DNA of 12,278 nt from JALYNX01 sp044867525. Lineage in GTDB: Bacteria; Actinomycetota; Acidimicrobiia; Spongiisociales; ZC4RG35. The stretch's first letter is position 1. Every line of letters begins with the position of its first letter. The translations under genes and the position numbers were made by a program. The stretch is taken from NCBI GenBank assembly GCA_044867525.1, contig JBIOVB010000101.1:1-12278 (forward strand). The letters are read 5' to 3'. Under the pieces are notes generated by a model. That model had not been told where the DNA came from. It searched no databases and saw nothing but the letters and a program-made list of their open reading frames with translations. Below are positions 1 through 7,801 of this stretch, in pieces.

Positions 1-872
1 TCCAGGGTGCGGGGCACACCGTCGTAGAAGCCGTAACGGAGGGCAAGGATCCGCCCCTCCCGCTCGGGAAGGCGCTCGATGGAGATCCGGAGCGAGTTGG
101 CGACGTCCATCTCCTCGGTCATCTGCACCGGGTCGGCGGCGTCCTCGTCCTCGATGAAGTCACCGAGTTGGGCGCCGTCTTCGCCGATCGGCTGCTCGAG
201 AGAGACGGTGTCGGCCACGCTCAGGGCCAGCTCGACCTTGTCGGCGGTGACCCCGGCCTCCTCGGCGATCTCCTCGGGCCTCGGGTCGCGCCCCAGCTCG
301 GCCTTGAGCGACGCCTGGGCCGCTCGCACCGCGGCGAGGGTGTCGTGGAGGTGGACCGGGATGCGGACCGTGCGCGACTTGTCGGCGATCGCCCTGGTGA
401 TCGCCTGACGGATCCACCAGGTCGCATAGGTCGAGAACTTGAAGCCCTTCCGCCAGTCGAACTTCTCGACTGCGCGGATCAGGCCCAGGTTGCCCTCCTG
501 GATCAGGTCGAGGAAATCGATGCCGGAGGTGTTCGCATAGCGACGAGCGTTGGCGACTACGAGACGAAGGTTGGCGGTGAGGAAGTCGTCCTTGGCCTGG
601 GCGCCGCGGCGGGCCAGCCGGCGCAGCTCCATCTCTTCGCGCTTCCCGCTGTACTCGCCCTTCTCCAGCCTCTCGGCGGCCTCTTCCCCGGCCTCGATCT
701 TCTGGGCGAGCTCGACCTCCTGCTCGGCGGTGAGCAGGTCGTACTCACCGATGGCGGTGAGGTATTGAGATACGAGGTCGGTGGTGAGACGGCCGCGCTC
801 ATCCGTCAGCTTCGAATGAAGCCGCGGGCGTGGTTTCTCGGTCTTGTCGGTACGCGTTTCAGCGGCAGCCAT
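1..872 (-). CDS. RNA polymerase sigma-70 factor, group 2 (SigB/HrdD-like), C-terminus cut by window edge
   Basis: Directs RNA polymerase to -10/-35 promoters. 290 codons are visible on the minus strand; the gene leaves the window inside region 4. Region 1.2 lies at about residues 31-62 (DLVSQYLTAIGEYDLLTAEQ). Region 2 is at about 97-175, with the core-binding stretch DFLDLIQEGNLGLIRAVEKF and the -10 recognition and melting stretch GFKFSTYATWWIRQAITR. Region 3 is at about 176-255 (SLEQPI at 224-229, LGDFIEDED at 236-244). Region 4 begins near 263 (LPEREGRILALRYG). The N-terminal tail is only about 30 residues, with no long region 1.1 or Lys/Ala-rich extension, which favours a SigB-type group 2 factor over the housekeeping SigA; this is inferred. 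The ATG at 872 has GGAGGA at 884-889 (11-base spacing), so it is a leadered gene, unlike many neighbours. The reading frame is open to the edge with no stop. Confidence 0.93.
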   Translation of the reverse strand, partial: MAAAETRTDKTEKPRPRLHSKLTDERGRLTTDLVSQYLTAIGEYDLLTAEQEVELAQKIEAGEEAAERLEKGEYSGKREEMELRRLARRGAQAKDDFLTANLRLVVANARRYANTSGIDFLDLIQEGNLGLIRAVEKFDWRKGFKFSTYATWWIRQAITRAIADKSRTVRIPVHLHDTLAAVRAAQASLKAELGRDPRPEEIAEEAGVTADKVELALSVADTVSLEQPIGEDGAQLGDFIEDEDAADPVQMTEEMDVANSLRISIERLPEREGRILALRYGFYDGVPRTL

Positions 873-933
873 ATAGATCTAAGTCCTCCAAGGGCCCGTT
901 GGGCAGGGATTTCGATGATCCCCGGGCCGACCA

Positions 934-962
934 ACTATGACACAAGTAGGGCGGTTTGTGAA
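934..962 (-). promoter_or_regulatory. candidate sigma-70 promoter of the sigma factor gene
   Basis: On the minus strand TTCACA (957-962) is followed by a 17-base spacer and CATAGT (934-939). That matches the -35 consensus at 5 of 6 positions and the -10 consensus at 4 of 6. The predicted start point near 927 gives a leader of about 55 bases containing the Shine-Dalgarno GGAGGA. The -35 hexamer sits inside one copy of the GTGAACCC motif that recurs at 1163-1215. Confidence 0.45.
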
Positions 963-1138
963 CCCCCCTCTTTTCCACACACTTAGACGTGTCAATCTTT
1001 GGCGAAGTTCCCGCCATCATCCTGCGCGACGAAATGAAGTAACCGCATCCCAGAAGCGTTCTCGAGGTGTAGGCGGCGGAGGAGCGGTTGCGCCCCGGGC
1101 GACCGGAGAGCCGACCGTCATCGTCGCGTAGGAGTGTG

Positions 1139-1167
1139 ATCATCACGTCTCCCAACACAGATGTGAA
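1139..1167 (-). promoter_or_regulatory. second candidate upstream promoter for the sigma factor gene
   Basis: TTCACA (1162-1167) is followed by 17 bases and GATGAT (1139-1144) on the minus strand, the same -35 hexamer and spacing as the proximal candidate. It would give a leader of about 260 bases to the start at 872. The -10 match is 4 of 6, so this is weaker evidence than for the proximal site. Confidence 0.28.
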
Positions 1168-1215
1168 CCCGCTTTTCCCGTTGTGAATTCCCGCCGAACA
1201 CCCAGGTGAACCCGC
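1163..1215. repeat. cluster of three GTGAA(C/T)(C/T)CCGC motifs
   Basis: GTGAACCCGC occurs at 1163-1172 and 1206-1215, with a related GTGAATTCCCGC at 1183-1194. Starts are 20 and 23 bases apart, close to two helical turns. A fourth copy, GTGAACCC, lies at 958-965 over the sigma gene's -35 hexamer. The cluster lies between the sixA-like stop and the sigma gene, with no gene of its own, so it could be an operator array for sigma; this is inferred. The rest of the 873-1243 gap shows no convincing ORF or strong terminator. Confidence 0.4.
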
Positions 1216-1243
1216 GAATCCGCACCCATTCTCCGACCCGGGC

Positions 1244-1768
1244 TCACGTATCCCCGGCGCCGTCGTCGTCCCACTCGGTACCGAAGAACATCCGGGGGTT
1301 GACGGCGAACCTGACCCAACCCCTGGCCTGATCCAGACCCTGCCAGTGATCGGCCAGGAGGTCGATGGCGGCGACGGCCCCGGTTCTCATCTCGAGCCTC
1401 CCCCCCGTGATCCGCTCGGCAAGCATGGACCACGTCGGCTCGTGGCCGACCAACATGACTCGCCCCTCGTCGCCGAGGGTCTTTTCGGTCACCGCGAGCA
1501 CGACGTCTGGCCCGTGCCCGTAGAAGTCGGGCTCGACGAGTATCGGGCACTGCCATCCCCCCGCTCTCGCGGCCTCCTCTGCGGTCGACCTGGCCCGCAC
1601 CGCCGACGAGGTGATCACGACGTCTGGGATCTCGTCCCACGAGGAGAGCGCCCGGCCTATCACCATCGCGCTGCAGTGGCCCCGGGAGGCCAACGGGCGG
1701 TCGTGGTCGGACCCATACGAGGCATCCCAATCAGACTTGGCGTGGCGCATGAGCAAGATGGTCTTCAC
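1244..1768 (-). CDS. SixA-like phosphohistidine phosphatase (histidine phosphatase superfamily)
   Basis: A 174-residue protein of the histidine phosphatase superfamily, short SixA branch, expected to remove phosphate from phosphohistidine proteins in the cytoplasm. The nucleophile motif is RHAKSDWD at residues 8-15 (His9 nucleophile, Arg8 phosphate-binding). The second signature is TSSAVRARSTAEEA at 53-66, with further phosphate-contacting Arg. The late catalytic His lies in VGHEPTW (His109). The length suits SixA, which lacks the insertions of larger phosphoglycerate mutases. The start is GTG at 1768; TAGGCT ends exactly six bases before it and no Shine-Dalgarno is visible, so translation is probably leaderless. 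It is divergent from the LysE-type gene. The target protein cannot be told from sequence, and family members also include small-molecule phosphatases. Confidence 0.85.
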   Translation of the reverse strand: MKTILLMRHAKSDWDASYGSDHDRPLASRGHCSAMVIGRALSSWDEIPDVVITSSAVRARSTAEEAARAGGWQCPILVEPDFYGHGPDVVLAVTEKTLGDEGRVMLVGHEPTWSMLAERITGGRLEMRTGAVAAIDLLADHWQGLDQARGWVRFAVNPRMFFGTEWDDDGAGDT

Positions 1769-1780
1769 CGGTCCAGCCTA
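1769..1780 (-). promoter_or_regulatory. leaderless promoter of the sixA-like gene (TAGGCT + 6 nt + GTG)
   Basis: TAGGCT (1775-1780) fits the actinobacterial TANNNT -10 hexamer. Six bases (GGACCG) separate it from GTG at 1768, placing the expected transcription start on the start codon. No recognisable -35 is present. Confidence 0.55.
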
Positions 1781-1798
1781 CGAAATCGGCGGAAGTGC

Positions 1799-1813
1799 GG
1801 GCGGGGCCCGCCC
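1799..1813. promoter_or_regulatory. GC palindrome between divergent sixA-like and LysE promoters
   Basis: GGGCGGG, one G, then CCCGCCC forms a perfect 7-1-7 inverted repeat directly abutting the TAGCCT -10 hexamer of the plus-strand gene. It occupies the place of both -35 regions. The first 12 bases, GGGCGGGGCCCG, recur exactly at 6531-6542 in the ctaA/CBS divergent gap. It may be an operator; GC bias could also produce such strings. Confidence 0.35.
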
Positions 1814-1825
1814 TAGCCTGCCTTC
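1814..1825 (+). promoter_or_regulatory. leaderless promoter of the LysE-type gene (TAGCCT + 6 nt + GTG)
   Basis: TAGCCT (1814-1819) lies exactly six bases before GTG at 1826, with no Shine-Dalgarno between. This geometry predicts that the mRNA begins at the start codon, and it supports GTG 1826 as the start. Confidence 0.55.
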
Positions 1826-2461
1826 GTGCCGGAGCTGCCAACCCTCGCCGTCTTCCTCGGAGCTTGCCTGGCTCTCTTCGTCGTGCCGGGCCCGGCGGTC
1901 CTTTACATCGTCACCCGAAGTGTCACCCAGGGCCGGCGGGCAGGCTTGATCTCGGTCCTGGGCATCCATCTCGGGAGCCTGGTTCACATCGCCGCTGCCG
2001 TCGCCGGGCTGAGTGCCTTGATCGCCGCCTCAGCCACCGCTTTTGCCGCCATCAAATGGGCTGGGGTTGCCTATCTGATCTATCTGGCGGTGATGGCGTA
2101 TCGCTCCGCCGGCCAGAAATCCGAGGTGGGCCATGCGGAGCCGATGTCGGAGAGGCGCATCTTCTGGCAGGGGGCGATGGTCAACGTCTTCAACCCGAAG
2201 ACCGCCCTCTTTTTCCTGGCCTTCGTCCCCCAGTTCGTGGACCCGACTCTGGGCAATCCAACACTGCAACTCGTTGTCCTCGGGGCGGTGTTCGTGATCG
2301 CCGGGATGATCAGCGACGGTACCTATGCCATGCTGGCCGGCGCGGCCGGTGTCAGATTCCTACGACGCGAGTCGTGGCGCCATGCCCAGGGTTACCTGGC
2401 CGGGACCATCTACCTGGGGCTGGGGATCGCAGCAGCCTTCACCGGCCGATCCAGCGACTAG
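1826..2461 (+). CDS. LysE/RhtB family amino-acid exporter
   Basis: A 211-residue inner-membrane protein of the LysE/RhtB translocator family, which exports amino acids or related small molecules by proton antiport. The family signature VPGPAVLYIVTRSVTQGRR spans about residues 20-38, right after the first hydrophobic segment (LAVFLGACLALFVV). It continues with GLISVLGIHLGSLVHI at about 40-55. Further membrane segments lie near 56-77, 78-95, 125-145 (ending FFLAFVPQFVDP), 148-172 and 190-206. Length is normal for the family (about 205-215). The GTG start is set by the leaderless -10 hexamer. Its TAG stop shares the tetranucleotide CTAG with the TAG stop of the convergent peroxiredoxin-like gene. 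Substrate is unknown. Confidence 0.9.
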   Translation: MPELPTLAVFLGACLALFVVPGPAVLYIVTRSVTQGRRAGLISVLGIHLGSLVHIAAAVAGLSALIAASATAFAAIKWAGVAYLIYLAVMAYRSAGQKSEVGHAEPMSERRIFWQGAMVNVFNPKTALFFLAFVPQFVDPTLGNPTLQLVVLGAVFVIAGMISDGTYAMLAGAAGVRFLRRESWRHAQGYLAGTIYLGLGIAAAFTGRSSD

Positions 2462-3111
2462 CCAGCGAGACGAGCCGCCGTGGTGAAGATCCGAGGGTCG
2501 GGAAAGTCCTCGCAGTAGTTGTATGGGTAGGCGACGCGTATCACCCCGTCCACCCCGACCACGAATTCTCCAGCCTGCATCCAGGGATCATCCACCAGTG
2601 GCCGTCCCAGGGCGCGGCGCGACTCCTGGAAGGAGCGACCGGTGTCCTCGGTGAGATCGCAGAACTCGTCGGGCGCGTCGTACAGCACCTGCTCCCGGGA
2701 CCAATGGCCGAGCCCGAAGGCGCGGTGCGTGGAGTAATCGGCGTCGGCCAGCATCGGGGCCGGAACCCCGTACTGCGTCTGGTAGCGGAGGACGCGCTCC
2801 TCGTCCCCGGGGGCGACGACCACAACCTGGAGCCCGGCATCGACGTACTCCTGGTACTGGCCCTTCAATTGCTCTGCCCTCTCCAGGCCGCACCCGCATC
2901 CAAGATGGCGCCAGAGCACGATGAGCGTCGGCTTCTCTGACCAGAAGGTGCTGAGCATCGCCTTCGACCCATCCGTCGCGGTCAGCTCCACGTCGGGCGC
3001 CAGGTCCCCACGCCGCAGTGGGTTACCGGGAAGGGTGGGGCCATCCAGCCAATGCTGAAGCCAGCGCCGCTCGGCGTTCTGATAGAGCTCACGGATGTCC
3101 ACATCGCTCAT
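2458..3111 (-). CDS. peroxiredoxin-like / AhpC-TSA-type thioredoxin-fold redox protein
   Basis: A 217-residue protein with a thioredoxin fold of the AhpC/TSA or peroxiredoxin-like type. After an N-terminal extension, GDLAPDVELTATDGSKAML (residues 35-53) is the usual first strand region. It is followed by FWSEKPTLIVLWRHLGCGCG (56-75), where family relatives carry the active-site cysteines (often a CxxC). Here the spacing is C-G-C (Cys72 and Cys74). LQVVVVAPGDEERVLRYQ (94-111) and VPAPMLADADYSTHRAFGL (116-134) are typical later elements, and FVVGVDGVIRVAYPY near the C-terminus is the final sheet. The ATG at 3111 is preceded by TAGGTT plus six bases, suggesting leaderless translation. It is divergent from the DUF255 thioredoxin-domain gene, suggesting shared redox control. 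The substrate (peroxide or disulfide) cannot be assigned. Confidence 0.75.
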   Translation of the reverse strand: MSDVDIRELYQNAERRWLQHWLDGPTLPGNPLRRGDLAPDVELTATDGSKAMLSTFWSEKPTLIVLWRHLGCGCGLERAEQLKGQYQEYVDAGLQVVVVAPGDEERVLRYQTQYGVPAPMLADADYSTHRAFGLGHWSREQVLYDAPDEFCDLTEDTGRSFQESRRALGRPLVDDPWMQAGEFVVGVDGVIRVAYPYNYCEDFPDPRIFTTAARLAG

Positions 3112-3123
3112 ACCACGAACCTA
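3112..3123 (-). promoter_or_regulatory. leaderless promoter of the peroxiredoxin-like gene (TAGGTT + 6 nt + ATG)
   Basis: TAGGTT (3118-3123, minus strand) is followed by six bases (CGTGGT) and ATG at 3111. No Shine-Dalgarno is visible. It lies back to back with the DUF255 promoter; the two -10 hexamers are 35 bp apart. Confidence 0.55.
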
Positions 3124-3158
3124 GCCGGGGCGATTGCATGGGCCATTTCCGGTGCGGG

Positions 3159-3170
3159 TACGGTCATGAC
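3159..3170 (+). promoter_or_regulatory. leaderless promoter of the DUF255 gene (TACGGT + 6 nt + GTG)
   Basis: TACGGT (3159-3164) is followed by CATGAC and GTG at 3171. A poor -35 candidate, TTGCAT, lies at 3134-3139 (19-base spacer). The hexamer decides the start: the frame is open upstream to 3018, but those codons would overlap the divergent gene. Confidence 0.5.
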
Positions 3171-5144
<1,974 letters not shown>

Positions 5145-5170
5145 CCAGCAGCGTTCCCCCGCTTCGGCAT

Positions 5171-5176
5171 TATCTT
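5171..5176 (+). promoter_or_regulatory. candidate -10 hexamer for the DUF1761 gene
   Basis: TATCTT (5171-5176) is an AT-rich TANNNT hexamer in an otherwise GC-rich 62-bp gap after the DUF255 stop. The predicted leader of about 24 bases contains GGAAGGAAG (5193-5201), a usable Shine-Dalgarno about 6 bases before the ATG at 5207. No clear -35 is seen, and read-through from the DUF255 gene is equally possible. Confidence 0.35.
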
Positions 5177-5206
5177 TGCTCCCCATCCGGCTGGAAGGAA
5201 GACGTA

Positions 5207-5620
5207 ATGATCCTCGACTTCATCGACGATCTGAACTGGCTCGCCGTCCTGGTGGCGGCCATCGCGTGGTTTGCGTTCAGCGCGGTCTGGTATTCGATTC
5301 CACCCTTGAGCAAGGCTTGGATGCAGGCAGCCAGGGTGACGCCCGGCGAGGGCCCGCCCCTGGCGATGATCCTGATCCCCACATTCATCGGGTACTTCGT
5401 CACCACAACCGTCATCGCCTTGCTGGCGAATGCGATGGACGCCGACTCCCTTGCCGATGGAGTTGCGCTCGGAGTCTCCCTTGGGATCGGTTTCGGCCTC
5501 GTCGGCGCCTTCGTCAACCAGCTGTACGAGCAGAAAGGGCGTTCCTACTGGCTGATCAACGGGATCAACGCCATCATCGCCTATGTGATCGTCTCGGTGA
5601 TCCTGGCTTTGTGGGATTGA
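5207..5620 (+). CDS. DUF1761 family small integral membrane protein
   Basis: A 137-residue protein matching the DUF1761 pattern in size and topology. The first membrane segment is at about residues 11-30 and contains AWFAFSAVWYSIPPLSKAWM, the family's typical W-x-x-F-x-P-like start. Further hydrophobic segments are at about 51-74 (LAMILIPTFIGYFVTTTVIA), 83-105 (glycine-rich) and 117-135 (ending at the C-terminus). No catalytic motif is visible and the family has no established function. Start ATG 5207 has a Shine-Dalgarno-like purine run, so this gene is leadered. Its stop is only 6 bp from the stop of the convergent ctaA gene, with no strong terminator between them. Confidence 0.75.
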   Translation: MILDFIDDLNWLAVLVAAIAWFAFSAVWYSIPPLSKAWMQAARVTPGEGPPLAMILIPTFIGYFVTTTVIALLANAMDADSLADGVALGVSLGIGFGLVGAFVNQLYEQKGRSYWLINGINAIIAYVIVSVILALWD

Positions 5621-5626
5621 CCCCGC

Positions 5627-6508
5627 TCAAACCGGCTCGCTGACCTCGCTCGGGATCTGGAGTGCCCGGGCGGAGGTGAGCACATAGGCGATCCACAAGG
5701 CATCGGCCAACGCTAGGTGGACCAGTTGCATCCAGAACGGCACGCCGAGGGCGATGTTGAGCGCCCCGCTCACCAGCATCCCCCCGACCAATATCGGGAT
5801 CGACTTGGCCGCCCTGGAGCGTGGACCACCACTCCCCCCCGATATCCACCAGGCGATGGCGGACGCCAACACCGCCAGCACCGGATGGATGATGCGGAGG
5901 TCGGTCAGGAAGTTGGATTCGGTGATGGACCCGTACCTGGGGAAGAGGGTATCGGCCAGGGCGGTGACCGCACCGGAGGCGGCGAGGACGATCAAGGCGA
6001 TCCCACCTGCAAGCACCCACCGGACAGCAACAGCCTTGGCTCTCAATTCGAGGCGGCGCCCGCCGGACAGCCAGAAAGTCGTCAGCGTCAAGGCCGCGAG
6101 CAAGAACAGAGTGTTCACCAGGTGGAGCGGAACAGCCACCACTCGCGCCAACGAGGCATCGTCAGCAACCCAGTCGGCGACGACGATCATGGCGCCGATC
6201 AGAGCCTCGACGATGATCGCCACCACCGAGAGCGCCGCCCCCACCCGAGCCGGTTCCCCCCGCGGCACTCGCCGCCATACCAGCACGGTTAACACGATCA
6301 CGAGCAACAGGGCGATCCCGCTGAATGCGCGATGGGTGAACTCGATCGTGGTGGCACCCTCCATCTCGGGGAAGAGGACGCCCTGACAGGTGGGCCAGGA
6401 CGAGCCACACCCGGCGCCGCTTCCGGTCGCCCGCACCAGGGCGCCGAGGAGAATCACGACGACGTTGAAACCCACGACGAACCAGGCGAAACGGGCGAGA
6501 CGAGCCAC
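5627..6508 (-). CDS. ctaA: heme A synthase (COX15/CtaA family)
   Basis: Converts heme O to heme A for cytochrome c oxidase in the cytoplasmic membrane. The 293-residue protein has eight hydrophobic segments in the CtaA duplicated four-helix arrangement. Helix 1 leads into GALVRATGSGAGCGSSWPTC, where Cys34 and Cys41 form the extracellular cysteine pair of many bacterial CtaA proteins. Heme-ligand histidine positions are His59 (EFTHRAFSG), His129 (VPLHLVNT), His208 (IIHPVLAVL) and His264 (QLVHLALADALW); all four are present. Length is close to the usual 300-330. GTG 6508 is preceded by TAACCT plus six bases, so leaderless. No ctaB or oxidase subunit genes are in the window. It is divergent from the cystathionine beta-synthase-type gene. 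Confidence 0.93.
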   Translation of the reverse strand: MARLARFAWFVVGFNVVVILLGALVRATGSGAGCGSSWPTCQGVLFPEMEGATTIEFTHRAFSGIALLLVIVLTVLVWRRVPRGEPARVGAALSVVAIIVEALIGAMIVVADWVADDASLARVVAVPLHLVNTLFLLAALTLTTFWLSGGRRLELRAKAVAVRWVLAGGIALIVLAASGAVTALADTLFPRYGSITESNFLTDLRIIHPVLAVLASAIAWWISGGSGGPRSRAAKSIPILVGGMLVSGALNIALGVPFWMQLVHLALADALWIAYVLTSARALQIPSEVSEPV

Positions 6509-6520
6509 GCAATGAGGTTA
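6509..6520 (-). promoter_or_regulatory. leaderless promoter of ctaA (TAACCT + 6 nt + GTG)
   Basis: TAACCT (6515-6520, minus strand) is separated from GTG at 6508 by six bases (CATTGC). No Shine-Dalgarno is present, and the geometry matches the other leaderless starts in the window. Confidence 0.55.
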
Positions 6521-6552
6521 GGAGCGACGAGGGCGGGGCCCGTCGGGTGCGA

Positions 6553-6566
6553 TACCCTCGGCTCCC
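6553..6566 (+). promoter_or_regulatory. near-leaderless promoter of the CBS-type gene (TACCCT + 8 nt + ATG)
   Basis: TACCCT (6553-6558) lies eight bases before ATG 6567, which would give a leader of zero to two bases. No Shine-Dalgarno precedes the ATG. The motif GGGCGGGGCCCG at 6531-6542, shared with the sixA/LysE gap, lies just upstream. Confidence 0.45.
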
Positions 6567-7520
6567 ATGGAGATCTATCCCGACGTGGTGGCCACGGTCG
6601 GCAACACCCCGCTGATCCGCCTCGCCAGGATTCACCCTGCCGGCAACCTGGTCGCCAAGCTGGAGTCGGCCAACCCCGGCGGCTCGGTGAAGGAGCGGAT
6701 CGCGATCTCCATGATCGACGCCGCCGAGAAGGCCGGCCTGCTCCGGCCGGGAGGCACGATCGTGGAGCCGACCTCGGGCAACACCGGGGTGGGGTTGGCG
6801 ATGATCGGGGCGGTGCGCGGTTACCGGGTGATATGCACCGTGCCCGACAAGGTCTCCAAAGAGAAGCAAGACCTGCTCAGGGCGTACGGAGTGGAGGTGA
6901 TAGTGACCCCCACCGACCTGCTCCCCGAGCACCCCGACTCCTACTACGGAGTGGCCAGGCGCTTGGTATCTGAGATCGACGGCGCGTTCCACCCCGACCA
7001 ATACTCGAATCCGGCCAATCCCCAAGCCCACTACCTGACCACGGGCCCCGAAATCTGGGAGCAGACGGATGGCACCGTCGACGTGGTCGTGATCGGGGTC
7101 GGCACCGGGGGCACAATCTCCGGGGTCAGTCGCTACCTGAAGGAACGCAAGCCTTCCGTCGTCATCGTCGGGGCCGATCCCCATGGATCGATCTACACCG
7201 CCGCCACTACCTCCCAGGTTCACCAGTACGCGGTGGAGGGGGTTGGCGAGGATTTCTATCCCGCGACCGTAGACCTCGACCTGATCGACCGTTGGATCCG
7301 GGTCGACGACGCCGATTCCTTCGCCATGACCCGGCGACTGGCGCGCGAGGAGGGGATCTTGGTGGGGGGCTCGTGCGGGATGGCCGCCCATGCCGCCCTC
7401 CAGGTCGCCGTCGAAGACACCGACCGCATGGTCGTGGTCCTCCTCCCCGACTCGGGGCGTGGCTATCTCTCCAAGGTCTTCAACGACGAGTGGATGTCCG
7501 AGAACGGCTTCGAGACGTGA
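6567..7520 (+). CDS. cystathionine beta-synthase-type PLP enzyme lacking C-terminal CBS domains
   Basis: A fold-type II PLP enzyme of the cysteine synthase/cystathionine beta-synthase family that joins serine or an activated serine to a thiol. The PLP lysine is Lys42 in NPGGSVKERIA. The substrate loop TSGNTGVGLAM starts at residue 70, and the PLP phosphate loop GTGGT is at 180-184. VSKEKQDLLRAYGVEV (97-112), DQYSNPANPQAHYLTTGPEI (145-164) and the C-terminal LPDSGRGYLSKVFNDEWM match cystathionine beta-synthases better than CysK or CysM. The protein ends at 317 residues, so the C-terminal Bateman (CBS-pair) module found in the mycobacterial and human enzymes is missing. Cystathionine synthesis is therefore favoured but O-acetylserine sulfhydrylase activity is possible. 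No cystathionine gamma-lyase or -synthase gene is adjacent. A GC-rich hairpin follows the stop directly. Confidence 0.85.
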   Translation: MEIYPDVVATVGNTPLIRLARIHPAGNLVAKLESANPGGSVKERIAISMIDAAEKAGLLRPGGTIVEPTSGNTGVGLAMIGAVRGYRVICTVPDKVSKEKQDLLRAYGVEVIVTPTDLLPEHPDSYYGVARRLVSEIDGAFHPDQYSNPANPQAHYLTTGPEIWEQTDGTVDVVVIGVGTGGTISGVSRYLKERKPSVVIVGADPHGSIYTAATTSQVHQYAVEGVGEDFYPATVDLDLIDRWIRVDDADSFAMTRRLAREEGILVGGSCGMAAHAALQVAVEDTDRMVVVLLPDSGRGYLSKVFNDEWMSENGFET

Positions 7521-7521
7521 G

Positions 7522-7547
7522 GAAGCCCCCGGGTGACCGGGGGCTTC
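7522..7547. terminator. strong GC-rich hairpin after the CBS-type gene
   Basis: GAAGCCCCCGG (7522-7532), loop GTGA, then CCGGGGGCTTC (7537-7547) forms a perfect 11-bp stem one base after the CBS-type stop codon. No T-tract follows on either strand, which is common for terminators in high-GC actinobacteria. By symmetry it could also end a minus-strand transcript coming from the region near 7750. Confidence 0.7.
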
Positions 7548-7766
7548 GCTCGTAGAAGATCAGCTTTGGCTTTGCTTCGGCGAGACCGCCGCCACGAATG
7601 GACTAGGTCCGTGGTATCCAGAGCCGGGTGGTCCGAGTGTGGAGTCGCCACCTGTCGCGAAGGACGAGCGGCGCACGCGGTCAGCGCCGCTCAGCGCTCG
7701 ACCACCTCCAGAGTCCAAAGACTTTCAAACAACCTAGGACCACCTCCTTTCTCTGGTGGCGCCAGT
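7548..7766. other. intergenic region with 16S-tail-like sequence, repeated GACCACCTCC and hairpins; possible structured RNA
   Basis: No conserved protein is evident here. On the plus strand GGACCACCTCCTTTCT (7737-7752) differs by one base from the canonical 16S rRNA 3' tail. Read on the minus strand it is a 16-base Shine-Dalgarno that can pair throughout, with one G-U. GACCACCTCC occurs exactly twice (7700-7709 and 7738-7747). A perfect 8-bp stem lies at 7666-7673/7685-7692. On the minus strand a TTG at 7732, ten bases after GGAGG, opens a 13-residue ORF (MFESLWTLEVVER) ending at 7691. The region is bounded by the hairpin at 7522-7547 and the plus-strand terminator at 7767-7800. It could be a plus-strand small RNA, a minus-strand leader-peptide RNA, or the 3' UTR of the monooxygenase gene. 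The strand cannot be settled from sequence. Confidence 0.4.
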
Positions 7767-7800
7767 CTGGCATGGTCCGACGGTTGGATGCCAGTTTTTT
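7767..7800 (+). terminator. intrinsic terminator, plus strand (stem plus TTTTTT)
   Basis: CTGGCAT (7767-7773) pairs with ATGCCAG (7788-7794), giving a 7-bp stem with a 14-base loop, followed at once by six T residues (7795-7800). Orientation is plus, so it ends either a read-through from the CBS-type gene or a separate RNA from the 7548-7766 region. It stops one base short of the monooxygenase gene's 3' end on the other strand. Confidence 0.6.
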
Positions 7801-7801
7801 C

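Noticed and set aside
168..986. 272-codon plus-strand ORF over the sigma factor
   Set aside because: Antisense to clear sigma-70 regions 1.2-4; no motif of its own.
990..995. Perfect TTGACA on the minus strand upstream of the sigma gene
   Set aside because: No acceptable -10 hexamer lies 16-18 bases downstream; the TTCACA/CATAGT pair is better.
1143..1730. 195-codon minus-strand ORF over the sixA-like gene
   Set aside because: Arg/Gly-rich shadow frame of the SixA-like gene, with no family motif.
1795..2940. 381-codon plus-strand ORF spanning the LysE gene and the peroxiredoxin-like gene
   Set aside because: It crosses two recognisable genes in other frames; composition is Arg/Pro/Gly-rich as expected for a high-GC shadow.
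3018..3170. N-terminal extension of the DUF255 protein
   Set aside because: It would overlap the divergent gene; family similarity starts just after GTG 3171, which has a leaderless -10 hexamer.
6162..7391. 409-codon minus-strand ORF
   Set aside because: Covers ctaA and the CBS-type gene in wrong frames; no domain recognisable.
7463..7651. 62-codon minus-strand ORF starting at GTG 7651
   Set aside because: It reads through an 11-bp hairpin and into the antisense of the CBS-type gene; no Shine-Dalgarno or leaderless hexamer.
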